Assembly (NCBI GenBank): GCA_950075905.1
Contig: CATMVR010000196.1
Span: 1 to 8,244 of the forward strand
Reading direction: 5' to 3'
Source of the DNA: an uncultured Persicitalea sp.
GTDB lineage: Bacteria; Bacteroidota; Bacteroidia; Cytophagales; Spirosomataceae
DNA: 8,244 nt
Shown: positions 1 through 4,395 of the stretch, in pieces
Layout: each line of letters starts with the position of its first letter
Position numbering within the stretch: the first letter of the stretch is position 1
Position numbers and translations under genes: made by a program
The notes under the pieces: model-generated
What the model was told of the DNA's origin: nothing
What the model saw: the letters and a program-made list of their open reading frames with translations, nothing else
Database searches by the model: none

Positions 1-212
1 AAGTAAGCGGATTTTTCCCCTAAGGTGGCCACAGCTTCCTGCAATACGGACTCGCGCCGGCCGGTCAGAAGTACGCGGGCCCCGGCCTGCACCAGACACT
101 GGGCTATGTGGAAACCGATGCCGCTGCCCCCGCCGGTAACCAGGGCTAGTTTATCTTGTAGTGAGAAAATGGAGGTATCGGCCTGGGAAGCGGTTTGGGT
201 AGATTCAGACAT
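1..212 (-). CDS. SDR family NAD(P)-dependent oxidoreductase, N-terminal part (cut by window edge)
   Basis: Only the first 70 codons are present; the gene continues beyond base 1. The reading starts at the ATG complementary to 210-212 and gives a short polar leader, then a first beta strand (LALVTGGGSGIG). Here the glycine-rich TGxxxGxG dinucleotide-binding motif of classical short-chain dehydrogenases is intact (T26, G27, G31, G33). It is followed by the second strand VLLTGRR; the two arginines (R52, R53) after that strand favour NADP(H) over NAD(H) by general family knowledge. The catalytic Ser-Tyr-Lys lies outside the window, so the substrate cannot be read; gluconate 5-dehydrogenase-like and 3-oxoacyl-ACP reductase-like enzymes both start this way. 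It follows the lipoprotein gene on the same strand, but a terminator hairpin ends 30 nt before its start. It is therefore either separately transcribed or fed by read-through. I could not identify a convincing promoter. Confidence 0.9.
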   Translation of the reverse strand, partial: MSESTQTASQADTSIFSLQDKLALVTGGGSGIGFHIAQCLVQAGARVLLTGRRESVLQEAVATLGEKSAY

Positions 213-230
213 AATACTATTGATTTATGG

Positions 231-266
231 TAAACAAATAACCCTTCCAAAACGAGTTTGGAAGGG
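231..266 (-). terminator. Rho-independent terminator after the lipoprotein gene
   Basis: A perfect 10-bp inverted repeat (242-251 with 257-266) encloses a 5-nt loop. Read on the minus strand it is followed by a U-rich tract (TTATTTGTTT, 241-232). The plus strand has no T-tract after the stem, so it is oriented to end transcription of the lipoprotein gene, whose stop lies about 40 nt upstream on this strand. Half of the stem is A/T, so it is probably moderate in strength. Confidence 0.75.
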
Positions 267-306
267 GAAAATACTTGCGTTGAATGGATAAAGTGGGTTA
301 GGAGCT

Positions 307-1092
307 CTACTTCTCTTCCATACTTACGCCGCCTAGTTCCTGGAAGAGCGTTTGCCAATAGTGCGTTACGTGGGGGTTGTTCTCGCGGGTGGAGGCTGTG
401 GGCTCGAAGGGCGTGATAACCGTCACCTCGGGGCCTCCGATGGCGTATTGTTCCAGCTGCTTCACATCCTCTTTGGCCCAGGTTTCGGCCTGGGCGTCGT
501 CGGCGGGCGGGTTGGTGTGGAAGTCGCGGCGGTTGGCTCCTTTCACGCTCTCCACCATATCGCTGAAATAGTATACCCGCACCTGTGCGCCATCCTCGGC
601 AGCTTTGGCTACCACCGGCAGGCTGGCCCAGATATTGGTGGCCTGGTTGGATGCGCCCGAATTCTGCTGCATGAGCTTGGTCATCGCCTGCCGCAGGAAG
701 ATTCCCTTCTCCCGTTGCACCGACATCTGGAAAGCCGTTTCGATGGCCTCGCGGTCGGTGGCGTTGGCATTTTCAAGGCCTTCTTTCTCCGAGCGGACCG
801 TCAGCGACAGCGCTTTGGCTTTGGAGGTATTTTCATGGATGAAATAGACATCCAGTTTGTCGCCCTTGTTGGTCATGTTCTGCTCCACAATTTCGGCCAG
901 CGCCTGCCGGTATTTCTCCTGCACAAAAGACTTGTTCACATCCACACTCTGGGTTTTGTCCAGAAAGACAATCGTATGGATGGGTGCTTCGGGTAGCGTG
1001 GTGGTGGTTTGGTCCGAAGTAAAATTGCAGGAGGTAGTAAGCCCTACCAGGCCTGCAAGAAGTACGGGTGCCGCGACTGAGGGAAATCTCAT
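307..1092 (-). CDS. Predicted lipoprotein with von Willebrand factor A-like domain
   Basis: A 261-residue protein is read from the ATG at 1092. An in-frame ATG 51 nt upstream (1143) is rejected because it lies inside the predicted promoter and would put a polar stretch ahead of the signal peptide. The N-terminus has one arginine, a hydrophobic stretch (residues 4-18) and Cys22 in a loose lipobox (LTTSC; threonine rather than leucine at -3), so lipoprotein processing is likely but not textbook. The mature part opens with a linker rich in threonine and proline. A hydrophobic strand then ends in D45-K-T47-Q-S49, which fits the DxT/SxS metal-site motif of vWA domains, and a later strand ends in FSD (S177-D178) where vWA folds place their fourth strand. 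The C-terminus (VTVITPFEP, then an amphipathic helix) suits the end of such a fold. I do not recognise a named family; a periplasm-facing or surface binding or assembly role is inference. It is probably monocistronic, with its own promoter and terminator. Confidence 0.8.
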   Translation of the reverse strand: MRFPSVAAPVLLAGLVGLTTSCNFTSDQTTTTLPEAPIHTIVFLDKTQSVDVNKSFVQEKYRQALAEIVEQNMTNKGDKLDVYFIHENTSKAKALSLTVRSEKEGLENANATDREAIETAFQMSVQREKGIFLRQAMTKLMQQNSGASNQATNIWASLPVVAKAAEDGAQVRVYYFSDMVESVKGANRRDFHTNPPADDAQAETWAKEDVKQLEQYAIGGPEVTVITPFEPTASTRENNPHVTHYWQTLFQELGGVSMEEK

Positions 1093-1121
1093 AAGTATTG
1101 GATGAATTAGATTGACATTGA

Positions 1122-1152
1122 CAAAATTACGGGCCGGTGCCACAACCTACAA
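1122..1152 (-). promoter_or_regulatory. Bacteroidota-type promoter of the lipoprotein gene
   Basis: On the minus strand, TTG (1152-1150) is followed after 20 nt by TAATTTTG (1129-1122), an exact match to the Bacteroidota -7 consensus TAnnTTTG at the usual 19-21 nt spacing. The start of transcription would fall near 1115, leaving a leader of about 23 nt before the ATG at 1092. This placement supports that start over the upstream one. Confidence 0.65.
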
Positions 1153-1215
1153 CGCGAAACGGACGAACGGATTAAATATTATAGAATTTTGTACCAAACT
1201 CTCACCGGACCTAAC

Positions 1216-1243
1216 AAAAAAGCCCTGCCAGAAGACAGGGCTT
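1216..1243 (-). terminator. Rho-independent terminator of fabI
   Basis: An 8-bp G/C-rich stem (1220-1227 with 1236-1243, AAGCCCTG/CAGGGCTT) encloses an 8-nt loop. Read on the minus strand it runs straight into six T residues (1221-1216, the first two being part of the stem). It begins 23 nt after the fabI stop codon. It is the clearest terminator in the window and separates fabI from the lipoprotein gene. Confidence 0.85.
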
Positions 1244-1266
1244 ATCTATGCTGGAAAACGGACAGG

Positions 1267-2085
1267 CTAGGCCTTCTGCTGGATCATGGCCATCAGTTCC
1301 TCAGATATACCCGTCGTGGAGTAGCCACCATCGTGGAAGAGGTTCTGCATGGTCACCATGCGGGTCAGGTCCGAGAAAAGAGTAATCACGTAGTTGGCGC
1401 AGTCTTCGGCCGAGGCGTTGCCCAGCGGGCTCATTTTTTCGGCAAATTCAAAAAAGGAGTCAAACCCGCCGATGCCCGTCCCCGCCGTAGTAGGCGTAGG
1501 CGACTGCGAGATGGTATTGACCCGCACTTTTTTGCTTTTGGCGTAGCGGTAGCCGTAGCTGCGGGCAATGCTTTCCAGAATAGCCTTGGCGTCGGCCATA
1601 TCGTTGTAGAAAGGAAACGCCCGCTGTGCTGCAATATACGACAGGGCCACTACCGAGCCCCACTCATTGATGGCGTCGAGCTTCTCGGCCGATTGCAGGA
1701 ACTTGTGTAGCGACATGGCCGACACGTCCACGCTTTTCATGTACCACTCATAGTTGAGGTTGCCGTACTCACGACCCTTACGTACGTTGGGGCTCATGCC
1801 GATGGAGTGCAGTACAAAATCCCCCTTTCCACCCAGGGCGTCCATGGACTCCGAGTAAAGTTTTTCCAAATCCTCGGTCGAAGTAGCATCCGCCGGGATT
1901 ACTTTGGCGTCGCACTGCTCGGCCAGTTGATTGATAGCGCCCATGCGCATGGCGATAGGGGCGTTGGTGAGCGTAAAGACAGCTCCCTCCTCTTTTGCCT
2001 TCAATGCCACCTTCCAGGCAATGGAGTTTTCGTCCAAAGCGCCGGATATAATTCCTCTTTTCCCTTTTAGTAAACCGTAAGCCAT
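1267..2085 (-). CDS. fabI: Enoyl-[acyl-carrier-protein] reductase (NADH), FabI type
   Basis: A 272-residue enzyme that reduces the double bond of enoyl-ACP in the last step of each cycle of type II fatty acid synthesis, in the cytosol. It is an atypical short-chain dehydrogenase. The N-terminal strand ends in GIISGALDENSIAW (residues 11-24), the FabI version of the nucleotide-binding loop. The catalytic region has Tyr150 in LSY and Tyr160 followed by six residues and Lys167, which is the Y-x6-K spacing that separates FabI from ordinary SDRs. The segment around SQSPTPTTAGTGI (193-205) is the substrate-binding loop region, and the C-terminus carries the usual HDGGYSTTGI-like strand. Length matches the family (about 260-275). 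The sequence resembles Bacteroidota FabI more than the E. coli form, as in the ALDENSIAW loop. It has a strong terminator downstream and a leader of roughly 100 nt if the weak promoter at 2191-2198 is right. Confidence 0.96.
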   Translation of the reverse strand: MAYGLLKGKRGIISGALDENSIAWKVALKAKEEGAVFTLTNAPIAMRMGAINQLAEQCDAKVIPADATSTEDLEKLYSESMDALGGKGDFVLHSIGMSPNVRKGREYGNLNYEWYMKSVDVSAMSLHKFLQSAEKLDAINEWGSVVALSYIAAQRAFPFYNDMADAKAILESIARSYGYRYAKSKKVRVNTISQSPTPTTAGTGIGGFDSFFEFAEKMSPLGNASAEDCANYVITLFSDLTRMVTMQNLFHDGGYSTTGISEELMAMIQQKA

Positions 2086-2190
2086 GTTGTTTTGATTTTA
2101 TTGATCTTCCTTATAATTCAGTGGGGGTCAGATGGTCTTTTGCCTTATACTACCCAAAAAGGCCATAAACAGGCCAGCCCAAACCGGCCG

Positions 2191-2198
2191 CAAAGTAA
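2191..2198 (-). promoter_or_regulatory. Possible -7 element for fabI
   Basis: On the minus strand the sequence TTACTTTG followed by CGGCC resembles the Bacteroidota -7 element TAnnTTTG and its common downstream CG-rich start region, with one mismatch (T for A at the second base). No good TTTG/TTG lies 19-21 nt upstream. If used, transcription would start near 2185 and give fabI an untranslated leader of about 100 nt. Confidence 0.35.
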
Positions 2199-2224
2199 AG
2201 TATTTTTACGGGGGAAAACTACTC

Positions 2225-2363
2225 TTACCCTTTTTCGCCGCCCGCCGGACCGTAGAAAATCACCCAGTTACCGCTCTACTGACATGCTGCCGTGCCGCAT
2301 CATTTCCACAAAGCGCATATGCGGGGTCAGCAAGGCATGGGCTTTTTTCTGGGAGGTTTTCAT
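2225..2363 (-). pseudogene. Internally deleted cupin-domain gene remnant
   Basis: Five nucleotides after the hydrolase stop codon an ATG (2363) opens a 31-codon frame ending at a TAA (2270-2268). Its peptide contains the stretch RFVEMMRHGSMSVE, which I recognise as the start of small single-domain cupins of about 110-120 residues (RF.E...HG.LSVE, normally followed by Y.P...D.Q.PH..DE). The metal-binding cupin motifs never appear. Instead, in another frame from about 2272 to 2225, the sequence reads NWVIFYGPAGGEKG and stop, matching the end of the same cupin type (WV.FYGPEGGE). The parsimonious reading is one internal, frame-shifting deletion of roughly 200-250 bases with its junction around 2268-2280. 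Functional loss is clear if this reading holds. The alternative, a genuine 31-residue peptide gene, is less likely. The recognition is from memory and needs a database search. Confidence 0.6.
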
Positions 2364-2368
2364 AGGGG

Positions 2369-3379
2369 TCAGGGCTGGGGCTGAACGGGTTTCAGATGGA
2401 GTACTTTCTCAAAAAACTGCTCAGTAGCGTGCTGTACGCCGTTGAGGTCTTTGGAGGTAAAGTGCGAGGCAATGACGTGGTCGGCGCTGTTGGGAAACGC
2501 CCGCTCCATTTTCAGCGAGTCGGCCGTGCCAAACAGCGGAAACATCTCCTGCATGGCTTTCACAGAAACCACCTTATCCTGCTCGTCCTCATTCTTATAG
2601 TAGTAGGCCAGCAGCACCGGCATTTTCACTTTGGCATATACCTCCGGTCGCGACACCGCATCTATGGTTTGCTGCAAAGTGAGCAGTCCGTTGGCGCTGT
2701 AGCTGGTGAGCCAGTACTGCGCGCGGTCGGGAGCGTAGCGCATGTCGTCGCGGCGCTCACCCAGCAGCGTATGCAGCAGTTGGGTACCCCAGGGGCCGGT
2801 GGTGAGTTTGAGGGCGCCGTTGTACACCGCCATGCAGGGCGAGTACAGCACAATGCCTTTCAGGTCGGGGTTGTTGGCCGCCAGGTACACCGTCAGTAAC
2901 CCTCCGGCCGAGGTACCTATTATAATCACACTGTCGCCCAGCGCTTTCCCGATAGCCAGCGCCCGCTTGGCACCGGCCACAAAATTTTCGGGTGTAAGGT
3001 CGTCAAAAGCATCGGGGTCGCTGATGCCGGCATCGTGCAGGCGGGCCAGGTAGAGGTTGGCGCCGTAGCGTTTGGCCAGGTTGCGGTGTATGGGATCGCC
3101 CTCGGCCCAGCTGGCTCCAAAGCCGTGGATGTACACAATACTATATGGCGTCTTCTGCTTGTTGGCCGTATCGGCCCACACAATGCGGGCTTCGTTGTCG
3201 GGTTTCATATCCGGAACAGCCGCTTCCGTGCGACGAATTTCAGCTTCCAGCTCTGGCAGATTCGGCGTCACTGCCGGCAGTGTGGGGTCCAGTTCGGCGT
3301 CGGGTACTTCCGGACCGGCCACGTAGCCAATGGCCAGGATACCTACCAGGCCGGCTGTCCACATTAAGAATTTTTTCAT
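2369..3379 (-). CDS. Alpha/beta hydrolase, membrane- or periplasm-directed
   Basis: A 336-residue protein. Residues 1-22 (MKKF, then a hydrophobic stretch to about Val20) form a signal peptide or a single membrane anchor; there is no lipobox cysteine. A Pro/Glu-rich linker follows to about residue 65, then an alpha/beta-hydrolase core. IHGFGAS (84-90) supplies the oxyanion-hole HG motif. GTSAGG (155-160) is the nucleophile elbow with Ser157. The strand MPVLLAYY followed by D268-K-V-V is the likely acid, and His301 in ADHV completes the triad. All three catalytic residues are therefore in the expected order. The substrate cannot be told; carboxylesterase or lysophospholipase-like activity is typical of such sequences. 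The start is supported by the signal peptide and by a promoter about 26 nt upstream. The cupin remnant lies 5 nt downstream on the same strand, so the two once formed an operon. Confidence 0.9.
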   Translation of the reverse strand: MKKFLMWTAGLVGILAIGYVAGPEVPDAELDPTLPAVTPNLPELEAEIRRTEAAVPDMKPDNEARIVWADTANKQKTPYSIVYIHGFGASWAEGDPIHRNLAKRYGANLYLARLHDAGISDPDAFDDLTPENFVAGAKRALAIGKALGDSVIIIGTSAGGLLTVYLAANNPDLKGIVLYSPCMAVYNGALKLTTGPWGTQLLHTLLGERRDDMRYAPDRAQYWLTSYSANGLLTLQQTIDAVSRPEVYAKVKMPVLLAYYYKNEDEQDKVVSVKAMQEMFPLFGTADSLKMERAFPNSADHVIASHFTSKDLNGVQHATEQFFEKVLHLKPVQPQP

Positions 3380-3404
3380 GGGAAGGGTTTTTAATTTTGA
3401 AAGG

Positions 3405-3436
3405 GAAAATTAAAATTTTTACCCGCAGGAAGCAAA
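3405..3436 (-). promoter_or_regulatory. Bacteroidota-type promoter of the alpha/beta hydrolase gene
   Basis: On the minus strand, TTTG (3436-3433) is followed after exactly 20 nt by TAATTTTC (3412-3405). This matches the -33/-7 Bacteroidota consensus with one mismatch at the last base. The predicted start of transcription would lie near 3398, about 20 nt before the ATG at 3379. Confidence 0.55.
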
Positions 3437-3526
3437 TCCGGCGCTGACTTTGCCCGTTCGGGCGAGTGAAGAGCAGCCAGGCACCAGAAATAGTGCTATT
3501 CGGCAACATATATTCTTAGATTAGTA
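3437..3526. other. Centre of the divergent intergenic region
   Basis: The spacer between the divergent hydrolase and repressor genes (3380-3595) is A/T-rich compared with the coding DNA around it. This central part holds no reading frame I would call. It contains two short dyads: GCCCG-TT-CGGGC (3452-3463) and AATAG-TG-CTATT (3489-3500). Neither is followed by a T-run, so they are not terminators, and neither matches the palindrome next to the repressor gene. They could be binding sites or chance. Confidence 0.35.
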
Positions 3527-3557
3527 TTTTAAGTCTCATAATTATATTTTACTTTTG
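3527..3557 (+). promoter_or_regulatory. Bacteroidota-type promoter of the S24 repressor gene
   Basis: TACTTTTG (3550-3557) is an exact match to the -7 consensus TAnnTTTG. TTTT (3527-3530), a one-base variant of the -33 TTTG, lies 19 nt upstream. Transcription would start around 3561-3566, inside the 18-bp palindrome that begins at 3560, giving a leader of about 30-35 nt before the ATG at 3596. Confidence 0.65.
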
Positions 3558-3559
3558 CT

Positions 3560-3577
3560 ATATCTTGATCAAGATAT
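3560..3577. promoter_or_regulatory. 18-bp perfect palindrome, probable operator of the S24 repressor
   Basis: The sequence ATATCTTGATCAAGATAT is its own reverse complement over all 18 bases, centred between 3568 and 3569; the next flanking pair (T/T) does not match. It starts 3 nt after the -7 element and covers the predicted transcription start, 18 nt ahead of the repressor ATG. A dimeric HTH repressor bound there would block its own promoter. I saw no second copy in the window, including in front of the helicase gene. Confidence 0.7.
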
Positions 3578-3595
3578 TAAATATATTTTTTCGAC

Positions 3596-4291
3596 ATGAA
3601 AGACAGCGATACTTCCATTCAGGAGCGCCTTAAGCAGGTATTTGATGCACTGGGCATTACTATCTACCAGATTGCAAAAGACTTAGACGAAAATTCGTCC
3701 AAGTTTTATAATATACTCAGCGGCCGCGCCAAGCCATCTTACGACACCATCATTGGCATTCTGAACCACTACCCACAGATTCGGGCCGATTATCTGCTTC
3801 GGGGCGAGGGCCCCATTCTGAACGAGGGCGGGTACTCCAACGCGCACATCAGTATGGAGGAAGCAGCCTACGTGGAAGTGCCGTTTGTGCCGGTGAAGTT
3901 TCACGCCAGCTTTGTGGAGAGCTACACCGATAGCTATCGCTTTCAGGATCTGGATACCTTTCGGGTCAATAAGGATCTGGTCGGTAATCTGCGCAACCCG
4001 GTGATTCTGGAAGTATCCGGCAACAGCATGAGCCCACAGCTCGTGCACGGGGCCCGGGTGCTGGCCACGCCCGTCGATACCGGCGACTGGATCTACCTGT
4101 CCGGAGGTGTCTTTGCCGTAATCTACCGCGATTTTTTTGTGGTAAAACGCATTCGTGAAAACGACCTTCTCACTAAGCATTATCTTACCCTGCACTCCGA
4201 CAACCCCATAGGCGGCAGCGTGACGGTACCTTCCAACGAGATCCGGGGTATCTGGCGCGTGGCCAACATCGTGAGTGCCCCCGTGGAGTAA
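3596..4291 (+). CDS. HTH (XRE) + S24 peptidase-like transcriptional repressor, LexA/cI type
   Basis: A 231-residue regulator. Residues 7-75 form a Cro/cI-like helix-turn-helix domain: the IYQIAKDLDENSSKFYNILS stretch (23-42) holds the two central helices, followed by a GRAKPSYDTI turn. The C-terminal half is an S24 (LexA/UmuD) domain: VSGNSMSP carries the nucleophile Ser144 and FFVVKRI carries the general-base Lys184, 40 residues later, close to the spacing in LexA. The strand EIRGIWRVANIVS closes the fold. In this family RecA-stimulated self-cleavage occurs at Ala-Gly or Cys-Gly before the S24 core. Here no such dipeptide is present there; the equivalent place appears to be Ala104-Ser105 in VKFHASFVESY. 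Self-cleavage may thus be weak or lost even though the dyad is kept. An 18-bp palindrome over its own promoter suggests autoregulation. The neighbouring helicase gene, 104 nt downstream on the same strand, hints at a DNA-damage link. Confidence 0.92.
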   Translation: MKDSDTSIQERLKQVFDALGITIYQIAKDLDENSSKFYNILSGRAKPSYDTIIGILNHYPQIRADYLLRGEGPILNEGGYSNAHISMEEAAYVEVPFVPVKFHASFVESYTDSYRFQDLDTFRVNKDLVGNLRNPVILEVSGNSMSPQLVHGARVLATPVDTGDWIYLSGGVFAVIYRDFFVVKRIRENDLLTKHYLTLHSDNPIGGSVTVPSNEIRGIWRVANIVSAPVE

Positions 4292-4327
4292 GCCGCAAAT
4301 AAGCCCCCATGATTCGTAGCTTTTTCC

Positions 4328-4335
4328 TAACTTTG
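4328..4335 (+). promoter_or_regulatory. Possible -7 element for the helicase gene
   Basis: TAACTTTG in the 104-nt gap between the repressor and helicase genes is an exact match to the Bacteroidota -7 consensus TAnnTTTG. No TTTG or TTG occurs 19-21 nt upstream, which weakens the call. Transcription would start near 4341, about 55 nt before the helicase ATG, making the helicase at least partly independent of the repressor promoter. No hairpin plus T-run follows the repressor stop, so read-through is also possible. Confidence 0.45.
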
Positions 4336-4395
4336 AGTTTTGTACCGGAACGAAGAGATCCTGGCCATCCGCTGGATTGAGATTGGAAAAAACAT

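Noticed and set aside
352..996. 214-codon plus-strand frame over the lipoprotein gene
   Set aside because: It is antisense to a gene with a signal peptide, promoter and terminator, and its product shows no recognisable domain.
1189..1710. Plus-strand frame antisense to fabI, with a TAGAATTTTG stretch just upstream
   Set aside because: The frame crosses the fabI terminator and its product is low in recognisable features; the promoter-like stretch does not have the right spacing.
2158..2188. GGCC-loop-GGCC followed by TTTTT on the minus strand as a terminator for the hydrolase operon
   Set aside because: The stem is only 4 bp and the repeated GGCC units can pair in several ways, so it is too weak to call.
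3452..3463. Short GCCCG/CGGGC dyad in the divergent spacer as a terminator or operator
   Set aside because: It has a 2-nt loop, no T-run and no second copy, and there is no gene ending here to terminate.
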